A DNA stretch of 64,000 bases, taken from Phenylobacterium sp. (GTDB taxonomy: Bacteria > Pseudomonadota > Alphaproteobacteria > Caulobacterales > Caulobacteraceae). Below the pieces are notes generated by a model. The model worked only from the letters and a program-made list of their open reading frames with translations, had not been told where the DNA came from and ran no database searches. Positions within the stretch are counted from its first letter, which is position 1, and every line of letters begins with the position of its first letter. Below are positions 17,833-27,693 of the stretch, piece after piece. The DNA lies in NCBI GenBank assembly GCA_020402745.1, contig JADBYZ010000025.1, positions 1-64,000 on the forward strand, in the 5' to 3' direction. The translations under genes and the position numbers were made by a program.

Positions 17833-18241
17833 CCTTTCCCCTGAGGGACTTCACGCCGCCCCGGCGCACCTTGCCCTCTACGCGCCGGACCTTCGAGGCC
17901 AGGGTGGGGCGGGTGCGCTTCCGCGGCGGCGGGGGCGGCTCGGCCGCCTTGCGGATCAGCTCCACGAGCCGCTGCAGGGCCTCGGCCCGGTTCCGCTCCT
18001 GGCTGCGGTGGGTCATCACGCTGAGCACCAGCACGCCGTCCTGGGTCAGGCGCCGGCCCGCCAGCTTCATCAGCCGGACGGCCACGTCATTGGGCAGGGA
18101 CGGCGACCGACGGACATCGAAGCGCAGCTCGACGGCGGTGGAGACCTTGTTGACGTTCTGCCCGCCCGGGCCTGCGGCGCGGATGAAGCGCTCGGTGATC
18201 TCGTCCTCGGGGATGAGGATGGCGGGGGTGACCTCGATCAT
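17816..18241 (-). CDS. arfB: Alternative ribosome-rescue factor ArfB (YaeJ)
   Basis: A 141-residue peptidyl-tRNA hydrolase that frees ribosomes stalled on mRNAs without a stop codon. The GGQ motif sits in RAAGPGGQNVNKVSTAVELR (about residues 22-41), and the C-terminus is a basic tail (RKRTRPTLASKVRRVEGKVR) that enters the empty mRNA channel. Lacking a codon-recognition domain, it is distinct from PrfA. It backs up the tmRNA pathway encoded at 53 kb in this window. It probably shares a transcript with zur upstream (15 nt gap). Its 3' end forms part of the direct repeat. Confidence 0.93.
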   Translation of the reverse strand: MIEVTPAILIPEDEITERFIRAAGPGGQNVNKVSTAVELRFDVRRSPSLPNDVAVRLMKLAGRRLTQDGVLVLSVMTHRSQERNRAEALQRLVELIRKAAEPPPPPRKRTRPTLASKVRRVEGKVRRGGVKSLRGKVRGED

Positions 18242-18256
18242 GGCGGTCGCCCGGGT

Positions 18257-18745
18257 TCAGGCGGCGCGGCAGGCGGGGCAGAGGCCGCGGGCTTCGAGGG
18301 TCAGGCTGCGCACCGAGTACCCCGCCTCCGCCGCCGCCGCCAGGCCGGCGTCGAGGCCAGGCTCGAACTCCCGGGCTGCACCACAACAGTCACAGATCAG
18401 GAAGGCGGCCCGGTGGGCGTCGCCCCGAATCCGGCAGGGCACGTAAGCGTTCAGGCTCTCGATGCGGTGAGCGAAGCCCTGCTTCTCCAGGAAGTCTAGG
18501 GCCCGGTAGACGGTGGGCGGCTTGGCCGGCGCGCCATCGCCCCCGAAGGCGGCGATCATGTCGTAGGCCTTGAGCGGGGCGTCTGCCGAAAGCAGCAACT
18601 CCAGGACCCGACGGCGGGGCGCGGTCAGGCGTTCGCGAGCGTCGACGCAGCGCGCCTCCGCGTCGGCCAGGGCCGCCGCAAGCCCCTGTCCGGCCAGGCC
18701 CTGTCCAGGGCCGTCATCGTGTCCACAATCGTGCGCCATAGCCAA
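18257..18745 (-). CDS. zur: Zinc uptake regulator Zur (Fur family)
   Basis: A 162-residue Fur-family repressor. The winged helix spans about residues 38-95 (LTAPRRRVLELLL through PPTVYRALDFLEKQGFAHRI). The dimer domain carries the structural zinc cysteines CDCCG (near 117-120) and CPAC (near 156-159), a pattern typical of Zur. The N-terminus is His/Asp-rich (MAMAHDCGHDDG) and may add a metal site. With zinc bound it would repress zinc-import genes, none of which are in the window. Confidence 0.88.
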   Translation of the reverse strand: MAMAHDCGHDDGPGQGLAGQGLAAALADAEARCVDARERLTAPRRRVLELLLSADAPLKAYDMIAAFGGDGAPAKPPTVYRALDFLEKQGFAHRIESLNAYVPCRIRGDAHRAAFLICDCCGAAREFEPGLDAGLAAAAEAGYSVRSLTLEARGLCPACRAA

Positions 18746-18785
18746 GGGCTAGCCCCGAAGCTGCGCGGGCGCAACCGCGTCGTGG

Positions 18786-19673
18786 TCAGCCCTCGTCGCC
18801 CGAGCCGCCGCCCTGGCCCTCATCGCCCTCGAAGCTGCGCGGCGCCCGACGGCGGCGCGGGGGTCGCGCCTCCTCGACCACGGCCTCGGCCCGCGGGCGG
18901 CGCGGCCGCAGAAAGTCGGGCGCCTGGCTCTCGGCGCCATCCTCGCTGCGGAGGGTGGGAGAGGGCGGCCGGTCCTCGGCGGCGGGGGCGATGGCGCCGC
19001 CGCTGGGCTCGACCACGGCCATGGGGTCGCGCTCGGGCCGGTCCTCTCGGTTCCGCTCCGGACGGTCCTCACGGTCGCGCCAGCGGTCCCGGCGTCCACC
19101 CTCGAAACGCTCGCCGCGGGGACGGTCCTCCCTGGGCCGCTCTTCCCTGGGCCGCTCTTCCCTGGGCCGGTCCTCCCTGGGGCGCTCGTCGCGGGGACGA
19201 TCGTCCCTTGGCCGATCGTCACGGGGACGGTCGTCGCGGTCGCGGAAGCGTTCGCGGCGGTCGTCCCGGTCGCGCCAGGATCCTCGGTCGCGGGGTTCAG
19301 CCTCCGCCTCTGAAGGCTCAACCTCGGCGCCCCCTTCGCCGGGCTCTTCCTCGAAGTCGACGTCGAAGCCCGAATTGTACTGGTCGCGGCCGATGATCTC
19401 GGAGGCCGGCCGGGTGGGCTGCATGGCCCGGATCAGGCGGAAATAGTGCTCGGCGTGCTGGAGGAAGTTCTCGGCAAGGACGCGGTCGCCGGAGGAGGCG
19501 GCGTCGCGGGCCAGCTGCTGGTAGCGCTCGAAGACGGTCTGGGCGTTGCCGCGGACCTTGACCCCCTCGGGGCCGTTGGACTCCAGGGCCCGGTTCGCAT
19601 TGTGCTGCTGAGGCTTGCCACCGGCGCTGCGATTGCGACCGCGTTGACGCTTCATGCCCTTGAAATCTCTCAT
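18786..19673 (-). CDS. DUF4167 domain protein with Arg/Asp-rich repeats
   Basis: A 295-residue protein. The N-terminal DUF4167 domain (about 1-105) has the pattern RNRSAGGKPQQHNANRALES, VKVRGNAQTVFERYQQLARD and LAENFLQHAEHYFRLI. The remainder is low-complexity, with an RDDRPR/REERPR pentad repeat (about residues 143-190), then Pro/Arg-rich sequence. The family is alphaproteobacterial, of unknown role, and often has disordered charged tails. A second ATG six codons in (19655) is an alternative start. The conserved neighbourhood (prmC, prfA, clpB) supports a real gene. Confidence 0.85.
   Translation of the reverse strand: MRDFKGMKRQRGRNRSAGGKPQQHNANRALESNGPEGVKVRGNAQTVFERYQQLARDAASSGDRVLAENFLQHAEHYFRLIRAMQPTRPASEIIGRDQYNSGFDVDFEEEPGEGGAEVEPSEAEAEPRDRGSWRDRDDRRERFRDRDDRPRDDRPRDDRPRDERPREDRPREERPREERPREDRPRGERFEGGRRDRWRDREDRPERNREDRPERDPMAVVEPSGGAIAPAAEDRPPSPTLRSEDGAESQAPDFLRPRRPRAEAVVEEARPPRRRRAPRSFEGDEGQGGGSGDEG
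19118..19245. repeat. 15-bp tandem repeat within the DUF4167 gene
   Basis: Consecutive imperfect 15-bp units (for example CCTGGGCCGCTCTTC) encode the DDRPR/EERPR pentads of the DUF4167 protein. Units in the middle are nearly identical and outer ones have diverged, as expected for slippage-driven expansion within a coding region. Confidence 0.75.
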
Positions 19674-19908
19674 GTCCCGCCGTTCCGCCGACCCGCCGTC
19701 ACTTGGCGGGCTAGGGCTGCTCTTCTGGTCTGTCCGCAGGGTTCGTCCCGGCGTAGATCATCCGAAGTTGAAAAGGTTCCCGTCGTCCCACCCGGAGCCT
19801 GGCGTTTCGCCTGTGACGAACGGCCTGCCGGCCCGGGGCCCGATCCTGAGGTCCGGGCGGTCCATGGCTTCGACGGTTTGAGTGGAGACCGAGAGTCCGT
19901 CTAGCGGC

Positions 19909-20778
19909 TCAGCCGCCAGTTTCCAAGGGGTTTTTCATGCCCGTCACGACGCGGTCGTGGGTCGACAGGTCGGGCAGGGTCTCGACCTCCAGGGCCCCCG
20001 CCTGCCGGAAGAGGGCCTCGACCGCCACCCGCTGGTCAAAGCCGATTTCCACCAGGAACCGCCCGCCAGGCTTCAGCACGCGCAGGATCTCAGGGGCCAG
20101 GGTCCGGTAGGCGTCCAGCCCGTCGGGACCGCCGTCGAGGGCCATCCGGGGTTCGTAGACCCGCACCTCGGGATCCAGGGTCTCGATCACGTCGGTGGCG
20201 ATGTAGGGCGGGTTGGAGACCACAAGGTCGAAACCACTGTCGGCGAGGCCAGCCGTCCAGTCCCCCCGCAGGAGGGCGACGCGGCTAGCAAGGCCCAGGC
20301 GGGCGGCGTTGTCGCGGGCGACGGCCAGGGCCTCCTCCGAGGCGTCCACACCAAGGCCGCGTCCCGCCGGTCGCTCGGCCAGGATCGCCAGGAGGATGGC
20401 GCCCGAGCCGACGCCGAGGTCGAGGAGGCTGAACGGGCGACCCTCAGGAAACAGGCGCAGGGCGTGGTCGACAATGACCTCGGTCTCGGGCCGGGGCGTC
20501 AGGACGTGGGGCGTCACGCCCAGCATGAGGTTCCAGAATCCGCGCCGGCCGAGGATGTGACTGACCGGCTCCCGACGGATGCGCCGTTCCAGATAGTCGT
20601 CCAGGCGTTCGGCCTGTCCGGAGTCCAGTTCGCGGTAAGGATCCCCGACGATATCCGCCCGGGTGACGCCGCAGGCGGCCTCCACCAGGACCCGGGCGTC
20701 GATCACCGGACCCGGGATCCCCGCCGCCTCCAGGCGCGCCCGCGCGCGCTGCCAAGCCTCGAGGAGATTGCGGGTCAT
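19909..20778 (-). CDS. prmC: Release factor glutamine methyltransferase PrmC
   Basis: A 289-residue methyltransferase that N5-methylates the Gln of the GGQ motif in release factors. There is an N-terminal helical domain, PRPETEVIVDHAL before the SAM motif LLDLGVGSGAILLAIL (about 118-133), and the signature NPPY in VVSNPPYIATDV (near 186). It lies two genes downstream of prfA, its substrate, on the same strand. Its ATG overlaps the MOSC stop (ATGA), so the three are one operon. Confidence 0.95.
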   Translation of the reverse strand: MTRNLLEAWQRARARLEAAGIPGPVIDARVLVEAACGVTRADIVGDPYRELDSGQAERLDDYLERRIRREPVSHILGRRGFWNLMLGVTPHVLTPRPETEVIVDHALRLFPEGRPFSLLDLGVGSGAILLAILAERPAGRGLGVDASEEALAVARDNAARLGLASRVALLRGDWTAGLADSGFDLVVSNPPYIATDVIETLDPEVRVYEPRMALDGGPDGLDAYRTLAPEILRVLKPGGRFLVEIGFDQRVAVEALFRQAGALEVETLPDLSTHDRVVTGMKNPLETGG

Positions 20779-21539
20779 TCCGGGTCGCCGGGCGTGCTGC
20801 AGGCGTCGCCCACCCGTACGGTCCCGCCGTGGGTGACCTGGACATAGATCCCGCAGTCCCGGTGGCCGTACTGCTCGAAGAGGTGCTCCACCAGGGGCAT
20901 GTCCCTCTTGGCGGTGTCCGGATCCACCTCGGTGGCTGCGCAGCGGACGATGGGGGCGAAGACCGTCGCCCGGGCGAAACCGAGCAGGAGGTTGCGGCCC
21001 TTCCAGCCGTTCTCGACCCAGGGCGGCCAGCCCTCGACATAGAGGTTGGCTCGGAAGCGCAGGGGGTCCACAGGCCGGCCGATCCGGGCCTCCAGGTCGC
21101 GGACGCTCGCCAGGTTGACGATGGAGACGTGCCCGGCGGGATGGTCGAGAAACTGGTAGTCCGGGGCCTGGAGCACCTGCACCCCTTCGCGGGCATCCTC
21201 GCCCAGGAGGTCGCGGACCCAGGCCGCGAAGCCCTCACGTCCGTCGCCGGCGCCGAGGTCGCCGTGGAAGTCGGGCCTGCCCGGCGCCGAGGCGGACAGG
21301 GCGGTCCCGGCGACGCGGGTGCGGGCGGCCGCCACCACGGGGTGGGCCGCCAGGACGGCGAACTTCATCTTCGGGATGTACTTCGGCGCCTCAGGATCGA
21401 AGCCGGAGGGGCCGTTCTCCACCACCCAGCGGCGGTCCTGGGCGATGGCGCGTCCGGGAACCAGTTCGGCCTGGGCCAGGGCTTCCGCAGAGAATCCCTT
21501 GATCGGATAGCGGAAGAGGCCGGTGATGAGGGCTTCCAT
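20775..21539 (-). CDS. MOSC domain-containing protein
   Basis: A 254-residue protein. An N-terminal beta-barrel (GLFRYPIKGFSAEAL) is followed by the MOSC domain with DPLRFRANLYVEG, the conserved Cys in IVRCAATEVDP (near 202-205) and DCGIYVQVTHGGTVRVGD. MOSC proteins resemble the C-terminal domain of molybdenum cofactor sulfurases and the mARC reductases and probably bind molybdopterin. The ATG overlaps the prfA stop by one base and its stop overlaps the prmC start by four, so it is embedded in the prfA-prmC operon. Confidence 0.88.
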   Translation of the reverse strand: MEALITGLFRYPIKGFSAEALAQAELVPGRAIAQDRRWVVENGPSGFDPEAPKYIPKMKFAVLAAHPVVAAARTRVAGTALSASAPGRPDFHGDLGAGDGREGFAAWVRDLLGEDAREGVQVLQAPDYQFLDHPAGHVSIVNLASVRDLEARIGRPVDPLRFRANLYVEGWPPWVENGWKGRNLLLGFARATVFAPIVRCAATEVDPDTAKRDMPLVEHLFEQYGHRDCGIYVQVTHGGTVRVGDACSTPGDPE

Positions 21540-22615
21540 CAGGCGAACTCCGCTTCCAGGCTGGCCAGCCGCGCCGCCTGGTCCTCGGCGATCAGCGGGT
21601 TGATGATGTCGTCCAGGGACTCGCCCTCCAGCACCTTGGCGAGGTTGTAGAGGGTCAGGTTGATCCGGTGATCCGTCACCCTCCCTTGAGGGAAGTTGTA
21701 GGTGCGGATGCGCTCGGACCGGTCGCCCGACCCGACCTGGCTGCGGCGGGAGTCCGCCCGCGCGGCGTCAAGGGCCTCGCGCTTCTGGTCGTACAGGCGC
21801 GCCTGGAGGACCTTCATCGCCCGGGCCCGGTTCTGGTGCTGGGACTTCTCCGACGACGTTACGACGATCCCGGTGGGGATGTGGGTGATGCGCACGGCGG
21901 AGTCGGTCTTGTTGACGTGCTGGCCGCCGGCGCCCGACGAGCGATAGGTGTCGATGCGCAGGTCCGCCTCGCGGATCTCGATGTCCACGTCCTCCACCTC
22001 GGGCAGGACGGCCACCGTGGCCGCCGAGGTGTGGATGCGCCCGCCGGCCTCGGTCTCGGGCACGCGCTGGACCCGGTGGACCCCGCTCTCGAACTTCAGC
22101 CGGCCGAAGACGCCCTCGCCGGTGATCGAGGCGATGATTTCCTTGTAGCCGCCGACCTCGCCTTCGGAGATGGAGTCGATCTCGACCCGCCAGCCATGAA
22201 CGGCGGCATAGCGCTGGTACATGCGGAAGAGGTCTCCGGCGAACAGGGCGGCTTCGTCGCCGCCGGTGCCGGCCCGGACCTCGAGGATGGCCGAGGCGTT
22301 CTCGTCGCGGTCGCGGGGGGCGAGGAGCAGAGCGACCTGGCGCTCCAGCTCCGGCAGGCGGGCCTTCAGGGCCTCCAGCTCGTCCTGGGCCAGGGCGGAC
22401 ATGTCGGCGTCGCCGGATGCCGCCATCTCTTCCAGCTCGGGCGCCTCGGCGCGGGTCTTCTCCAGGGCCCGGACGGCCTCCACCACGGGCTTGAGCTCGG
22501 AATGCTCACGCGACAGGCGCACGATCTCTGCGCCGTCCGAGGCGGCGGACATGCGGGCCTCGATCTCGTGGAAACGGCCGAGAACCTGGTCGAGTCGGGC
22601 TTGGGGGAGTCGCAA
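21539..22615 (-). CDS. prfA: Peptide chain release factor 1
   Basis: A 358-residue class I release factor reading UAA and UAG. The GGQ loop is [20 protein letters not shown] (near 225-245). The codon-recognition tripeptide is PET in [13 protein letters not shown], where many RF1 proteins have PAT; both fit PxT. Size is normal (about 360). It heads a translationally coupled prfA-MOSC-prmC unit. Confidence 0.96.
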   Translation of the reverse strand: MRLPQARLDQVLGRFHEIEARMSAASDGAEIVRLSREHSELKPVVEAVRALEKTRAEAPELEEMAASGDADMSALAQDELEALKARLPELERQVALLLAPRDRDENASAILEVRAGTGGDEAALFAGDLFRMYQRYAAVHGWRVEIDSISEGEVGGYKEIIASITGEGVFGRLKFESGVHRVQRVPETEAGGRIHTSAATVAVLPEVEDVDIEIREADLRIDTYRSSGAGGQHVNKTDSAVRITHIPTGIVVTSSEKSQHQNRARAMKVLQARLYDQKREALDAARADSRRSQVGSGDRSERIRTYNFPQGRVTDHRINLTLYNLAKVLEGESLDDIINPLIAEDQAARLASLEAEFA

Positions 22616-22744
22616 GGGTCGGGATCTTCAGGGGGGCGGGAGAGGCAGGCTTCTAGCCCGCCGCGCGCGGCTTGCCAAATCCCGGAGGCTGGCCGGCGAT
22701 GGGGCGGGCGACCCGCAGGGGGCCGCCCGCGATCCGCGTTCGGA

Positions 22745-23038
22745 TCAGACGCGCACGCCGCTCAGCGAGGCGTTGCCGAAGGCGCCGAGCTTGACGTTGC
22801 CCGACAGGCTGTCGCCGCTGACGGTGGCTTCGAACTCCAGGGTCATCGGCATCGGGCTGGTGATGGACGAGGACCAGATCAGCTTGTCGCCGTCGACCTT
22901 GCCGGTGATGTCCTGCTCGCCCATGCGGCCCGAGGTCTTGCCGGTGAAGGTGTCGCCATTGGTGGTGATGGAGGCGTTCACTTCCTGAGCGCCCATCGGG
23001 GTGTTGATCGTGATCTTCCAGTTGCCGTCCGCAGACAT
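22745..23038 (-). CDS. Small conserved beta-rich protein, function unknown
   Basis: A 96-residue protein starting MSADGNWKITINTPMG. The chosen ATG has a strong AGGAGAG ribosome site; a longer frame to 23092 lacks one. Alternating hydrophobic and polar residues (WKITINTPM, NASITTNGD, TFTGKTSGRM, LIWSSSITSPMPMTLEFEATV) predict an all-beta barrel or sandwich, with a repeated GxxxxGK pattern. No signal peptide and no cysteines. I do not recognise a named family. It stands alone between prfA and ispG. Confidence 0.7.
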   Translation of the reverse strand: MSADGNWKITINTPMGAQEVNASITTNGDTFTGKTSGRMGEQDITGKVDGDKLIWSSSITSPMPMTLEFEATVSGDSLSGNVKLGAFGNASLSGVRV

Positions 23039-23137
23039 GGCTCTCTCCTCTTTGCGAAGCGGCGCCTCATCAGGCCAGGTTCGGCCCTGCAAGCGGCGCT
23101 TCCGTTCGCCATCGACGGACTCGCCGCGGCAGCCGGT

Positions 23138-24262
23138 TTAGGTGGGGCTTAGGGACGCGCGTTCAAGTTCAGCGGCGCGGCGCTCCACCAGGTCCACGAT
23201 ATGGTCGACCATGCGGTCGTTGTCCATCTTGTGGTCGGCCTTGCCGGCCAGGTAGACCATGCCCGCCCCCTTGCCGCCGCCGGTGAAGCCGACGTCCGTC
23301 ATCAGGGCCTCGCCGGGCCCGTTCACCACGCAGCCGATGATGGACAGGCTCATGGGGGTGGCGATGTGGGCCAGCCGGGCCTCAAGGGTCTCCACCGTGC
23401 GTATGACGTCAAATCCCTGACGGGCGCAGGACGGGCAGGCGATGATGTTCACGCCGCGGTGGCGCAGGCCCAGGGACTTCAGCAGGTCGAAGCCGACCTT
23501 GACCTCCTCCACAGGATCGGCCGCCAGGGAGACCCTGAGGGTGTCGCCGATGCCGGCCCAGAGCAGGGCGCCCATGCCGATGGACGACTTGACCGTGCCG
23601 ATGCGCTGGCCGCCGGCCTCGGTGACGCCGATGTGCAGGGGACAGTCGATAGCCTCGGCCAGCATCTGGTAGGCGGCCACGGTCATGAACAGGTCCGAGG
23701 CCTTTACGCTGATCTTGAACTCGTGAAAGTCGTGGTCCTGCAGGATGCGCGCGTGATCCAGGGCGCTCTCGACCATGGCGTCGGGGCAGGGCTCGCCATA
23801 CTTTTCCAGGAGATGGCTCTCCAGGCTGCCGGCGTTGACGCCGATACGGATGGAACAGCCGTGGTCCCGCGCAGCCTGGATCACCTCGCGCACCCGTTCG
23901 GGGCTTCCGATGTTGCCAGGGTTGATCCGCAGGCAGGCCGCCCCCGCCTTCGCCGCCTCGATCCCGCGGCGATAATGGAAGTGGATGTCCGCGACGATGG
24001 GAACCTTCGCCGCCCTCACGATCTGCGGCAGGGCGGCGGTGGAGGCCTCGTCAGGGCAGGAGACCCTTACGATATCCGCGCCGGCCTCCTCCAGCTGACG
24101 GACCTGGTCGATCGTCGCGCCTGCGTCCGCCGTGAGCGTGTTGGTCATGGATTGGACGCTGATGGGCGCGTCGCCACCGACCTCGACGCCGCCCACCCGA
24201 ATCTTCCGGCTTTTCCGGCGGACGACGGTTCGCCAGGGGCGAAGGGTATGGGGCTGCGACAT
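23138..24262 (-). CDS. ispG: 4-Hydroxy-3-methylbut-2-en-1-yl diphosphate synthase IspG (GcpE)
   Basis: A 374-residue [4Fe-4S] enzyme of the methylerythritol phosphate pathway. The N-terminal TIM barrel includes [22 protein letters not shown] and [10 protein letters not shown]. Cluster-binding cysteines lie in [10 protein letters not shown] (near 272-275) and [10 protein letters not shown] (near 308). Length and motifs are complete. It converts MEcPP to HMBPP on the way to isoprenoids. It lies 43 nt downstream of, and co-directional with, the rodZ-like gene. Confidence 0.96.
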   Translation of the reverse strand: MSQPHTLRPWRTVVRRKSRKIRVGGVEVGGDAPISVQSMTNTLTADAGATIDQVRQLEEAGADIVRVSCPDEASTAALPQIVRAAKVPIVADIHFHYRRGIEAAKAGAACLRINPGNIGSPERVREVIQAARDHGCSIRIGVNAGSLESHLLEKYGEPCPDAMVESALDHARILQDHDFHEFKISVKASDLFMTVAAYQMLAEAIDCPLHIGVTEAGGQRIGTVKSSIGMGALLWAGIGDTLRVSLAADPVEEVKVGFDLLKSLGLRHRGVNIIACPSCARQGFDVIRTVETLEARLAHIATPMSLSIIGCVVNGPGEALMTDVGFTGGGKGAGMVYLAGKADHKMDNDRMVDHIVDLVERRAAELERASLSPT

Positions 24263-24305
24263 GGCTGGAGAATAGGGCTGTGGGATGAGAATCCCAAGGG
24301 GGGGT

Positions 24306-25247
24306 TCAGGAGGGCGGCGACAAGGCTATGGAGCTTGCCGAAGTCCGGCCAGCAGGGAGGACGCCAAGGGCCCTGTTATCGACAAAGATCGCCAGGACAC
24401 CGGCCTCGACAGTCTCGAAGGTGATCCGCGCACCCTCTGGCGCCCGATAGGCTTCTCCGGCGGCGAGGGATCTCGCGAACCAGGCGGCTCCGTCGGGCCC
24501 CCAGACAATGAGAGCGGTCGGCCGACGGGCCTGAAGGACAAGCCTTCCGCCTCCCGCCGGGGCGCCGCTGACCTGTCCTTGCGGGGTAAAGGTGTCGCCC
24601 AGATCCAGAAGGGTGGGATCCTCTCCGGAAGAAAGCCCTTCGGGAAGCGCTGCCGATAGCTGGCTTTCGAGCCCGGGCGTAAGGTAGGGCGGCGGCGCAT
24701 TTGACTCCACCGGAGCAGGCAGCGGGGACCCCAGGGAGATTGGCCCGATTGGAGCCGCCCGCGGAGGGTCAGCTGTAATGAGGCGCGTTGGGCCACGACT
24801 CTCCTCCTCCAGGGTCCCGCGGCGGATCAGGTTCCATGCCAGGATGGCTGACAGCAACAACATCCCGGCCAGCATCATGACCCGCAGGCGGGGATCGGCC
24901 ATCCGACGTACCCCGACAGGCGCGCGCAGGGCGTCGTTGCGGTCCGGATCGTCGGCCTTGAACCGGGCGACCGCCGCGTCCCCCGGAAAGCCCAAGGCCT
25001 GGGCGTAGGATCGAATGTAGCCGATAGTGAAGGGGCGGCTCGGCAGATCCTTCAAGCGCAGAGACTCAACCGCCTCCAGATAGGCTGGCCGGATTCGGGT
25101 CTTGTCTGCGATGTCCTGGACCGTCAGGCCGCGCGATTGACGTATTGCCCGAAGGGCCGCCCCCACATGCTCACCGACCTCAAGGTCCAGGGTAGGCGCG
25201 GGCGGACTGTGTCCTTCCTCACCCTCCGCGGAGCCTTCCTCGGCCAT
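24306..25247 (-). CDS. RodZ-like cytoskeletal helix-turn-helix membrane protein
   Basis: A 313-residue protein. A cytoplasmic HTH domain ([20 protein letters not shown] through [16 protein letters not shown], about 25-90), one transmembrane helix ([14 protein letters not shown], near 128-145), a Pro-rich linker and a C-terminal beta domain with [20 protein letters not shown] that matches the RodZ C-terminal (DUF4115) pattern. RodZ links MreB to the membrane and sets rod shape. The start is the ATG encoding MAEEGSAEG; upstream in-frame sequence to 25370 is not protein-like. The rodZ-ispG order is common in proteobacteria. Confidence 0.82.
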   Translation of the reverse strand: MAEEGSAEGEEGHSPPAPTLDLEVGEHVGAALRAIRQSRGLTVQDIADKTRIRPAYLEAVESLRLKDLPSRPFTIGYIRSYAQALGFPGDAAVARFKADDPDRNDALRAPVGVRRMADPRLRVMMLAGMLLLSAILAWNLIRRGTLEEESRGPTRLITADPPRAAPIGPISLGSPLPAPVESNAPPPYLTPGLESQLSAALPEGLSSGEDPTLLDLGDTFTPQGQVSGAPAGGGRLVLQARRPTALIVWGPDGAAWFARSLAAGEAYRAPEGARITFETVEAGVLAIFVDNRALGVLPAGRTSASSIALSPPS

Positions 25248-25326
25248 GGCTGCGACGATCCCCTCAACGCGGCACGCCGATAGCATAGCGGGGAGGGGAG
25301 TCCAAACTACGCCGGACCGAAGAGGT

Positions 25327-27597
25327 TCAGACCGCGAGATACAGCTTGCGGGCCAGGGTCTCCACCTCATTCCTGATCGAGCCCGAGGCGCTGCGCAGGA
25401 GGCGTTGGATCCCCCGCCGGGCGGCGGCCCGGTCGCAGGACAGGACCATCTGTTTGACCGGCCCTATCCCCGCGGGCGGCATGGAAAGGGCCTCGAACCC
25501 CAGAGCGACCAGGACGAAGGCCTCCAGGGGGCGGCCAGCCATCTCGCCGCAGACAGAGACCGGCGTGCCCGTTTCGGCGCACGTCTTCTGAATCATCTCC
25601 AGGGCGCGCAGGGCCGGGGGTGACAGGAAGTCATACCTATCCGCGACCCGAGGATTCCCCCTGTCCGCGGCGAACAAATACTGCATCAGGTCGTTGGTGC
25701 CGACGCTCACGAAGTCGGTCATGGGCAGGAGAGCGTCCAGATGCCAGATCACCGAGGGCGCCTCGATCATGGCGCCGACGTCCAGGCGCGCGGGCTCGGG
25801 TCGCCCCCTCCGGGTCGCCCAAGCGATCTCCTGATCCACCAGGGACCGCGCGGCGCGAAACTCGTCGACGCTGGCCACGAGGGGGAACATGATCTTGAGC
25901 GGTCGGCCGCGAGCGGCGGCGATCAGTGCCCTTAGCTGCAGCCTCAGGAGGGCTGGTCGGTCAAGCCCCATGCGCACGGCGCGCCACCCCAGCGCAGGGT
26001 TGTCCTCCCGCTCGGCTTCCATGTAGGGCAGGACCTTGTCACCCCCCAGGTCGAGGGTCCGGAAGGTGACCGGCAGTCCCCCCGCCGCATCCATGACCCT
26101 GCCGTACAGGGCCGTCTGGGCGGTGAGACGGGGCATCTCTTCGGCCACCATGAACTGGAACTCGGTTCGGAACAGGCCGATCCCCTCAGCGCCCGCATCG
26201 CTGAGCATGTCCAGGTCCACGTCAAGACCGGCGTTCATGAGAAGCTGAATCTTCGCCCCATCTTGGGTCAAAGCGGGCCGGTCGCGCAGGCGCGCGAACT
26301 CAGCGCGCCTCTGAAGGCGGACGTCAAGGCGGGCCTTCAGGGCCTTCACGACATCTGGGCGCGGCCTCAGATAGGCCTCGGCGGTCTCGGCGTCGACGAT
26401 GACGGTATCACCCTCCGAGACCTTATCCCGAAGACCCGCCAGGCGGCCGACACAGGGGATGTCCAGGGCCCGGGCCACGATGGCGGCGTGGCTGGCGGTG
26501 GATCCTTCCTCCAGCAGCAGCCCCTTCAGGCGCGTCCGGTCGTATTCCAGGAGGTCAGCGGGGCCAAGATTCCGGGCGATCAGGATGGCGTTCTCGGGAA
26601 GGTCGCGGGCCAGGCCGGCGTCCCCTGCCAGATGGCGCAGCAACCGGTCCGCCAAATCCTCGAAGTCGTGCAGACGCTCCCGAAGATATGGGTCGCGCGC
26701 CTGACCCAGCCGGGCTCGATGCTCGGACCGGACACGCTCCACCGCAGCCTCTGCGGTCAGCCCGTTACGGACGGCGTCCTCGAGTGAGCGCCGCCATCCC
26801 CGGTCGTGGGCGAACATGCGGTAGGTCTCGAGGACCTCATACGACGCCTCGACCAGGCCATGCTGGCCCTCCAGCATGCTGTCGATCTGGGCCTGAAGGG
26901 TCGTGATGGCCGCCTTCAGGCGCACTTCCTCGGCGGCGACGTCTTCAGCCAGGAGGTCTGATGGGGCCACCGGCGGCTCATGCAGGACCGCGACCCCCAG
27001 GGCGAGGCCCTCTGCGAACCGCGCGCCCTTGAGGCGCTCGGGCTTCTTGGGCACCAGGTCGATGTTCTTGAGGGGCCCCTCGGCGGCCAACTCACCGCCC
27101 GCAACCATCTCGGCCAGGACCATGGCGATGATCTGAAGGTCCTCAACCTCGTCCTCGGAGTAGACCCGCTCAGTCCGGTTCTGGACGACGAGGACCCCGA
27201 TGGCCCTGCCGCCTCGAAGCAGCGGCACGCCCATGAAGGCGTGGAAGGGGTCCTCGCCCGTCTCGGGGCGGTAGGAGAAGGCGGGGTGGTTGGGGGCATC
27301 CGAGAGGTTCAACGGACGCCCCAGCCGCATGATCTCACCCACCAGGCCCTCGCCGGGCTTCATGCGTGTCAGGTGTACCGCGTCCGGAGAGAGGCCCTCC
27401 GTGGCGAACAGCTCCATATCGCCGTCCGCCTGGCGCATGTAGAGCGAGCAGACCTCCGCCACCATAGACCGGGCGATGATGCGCACGACCATATCCAGGC
27501 GCGCCTGGACGGGCCCGCCTGAGGCAAGGGCCTCGCGTATCTGCCGGAGCAGGCTGCGCTGCCCCCGCACGGCGAAACTGGCGGTCGATGTCGGCAA
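25327..27597 (-). CDS. ptsP: Phosphoenolpyruvate-protein phosphotransferase PtsP (EI-Ntr)
   Basis: A 756-residue enzyme I of the nitrogen PTS. It has an N-terminal GAF domain (about 20-165), a helical HPr-binding region, the phosphorylated His near residue 370 in GSTASHAAIVAR, and a PEP-binding barrel with GIGLFRTEFQFM, FRTLDLGGDK, VGTNDLMQYLFAADR and the Cys motif VSVCGEMAGRP. It passes phosphate from PEP to NPr and EIIA-Ntr in response to nitrogen status. In many alphaproteobacteria it sits next to lysC; here a phosphatase and a hydrolase gene lie between them. Confidence 0.95.
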   Translation of the reverse strand: MPTSTASFAVRGQRSLLRQIREALASGGPVQARLDMVVRIIARSMVAEVCSLYMRQADGDMELFATEGLSPDAVHLTRMKPGEGLVGEIMRLGRPLNLSDAPNHPAFSYRPETGEDPFHAFMGVPLLRGGRAIGVLVVQNRTERVYSEDEVEDLQIIAMVLAEMVAGGELAAEGPLKNIDLVPKKPERLKGARFAEGLALGVAVLHEPPVAPSDLLAEDVAAEEVRLKAAITTLQAQIDSMLEGQHGLVEASYEVLETYRMFAHDRGWRRSLEDAVRNGLTAEAAVERVRSEHRARLGQARDPYLRERLHDFEDLADRLLRHLAGDAGLARDLPENAILIARNLGPADLLEYDRTRLKGLLLEEGSTASHAAIVARALDIPCVGRLAGLRDKVSEGDTVIVDAETAEAYLRPRPDVVKALKARLDVRLQRRAEFARLRDRPALTQDGAKIQLLMNAGLDVDLDMLSDAGAEGIGLFRTEFQFMVAEEMPRLTAQTALYGRVMDAAGGLPVTFRTLDLGGDKVLPYMEAEREDNPALGWRAVRMGLDRPALLRLQLRALIAAARGRPLKIMFPLVASVDEFRAARSLVDQEIAWATRRGRPEPARLDVGAMIEAPSVIWHLDALLPMTDFVSVGTNDLMQYLFAADRGNPRVADRYDFLSPPALRALEMIQKTCAETGTPVSVCGEMAGRPLEAFVLVALGFEALSMPPAGIGPVKQMVLSCDRAAARRGIQRLLRSASGSIRNEVETLARKLYLAV

Positions 27598-27693
27598 TAG
27601 CGCCTCGCGACAGGGGGAAAACTCATGTCCTCAGTCGCCCTCCTAGCAGGAAGGGGTGACAGAACGGAAAACAATTGCCCGTGCGGACGGCGT

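Noticed and set aside
19118..19245. Regular short repeats that might suggest a CRISPR array
   Set aside because: Units are contiguous 15-mers without spacers and encode an in-frame pentad repeat in the DUF4167 protein; no cas genes.
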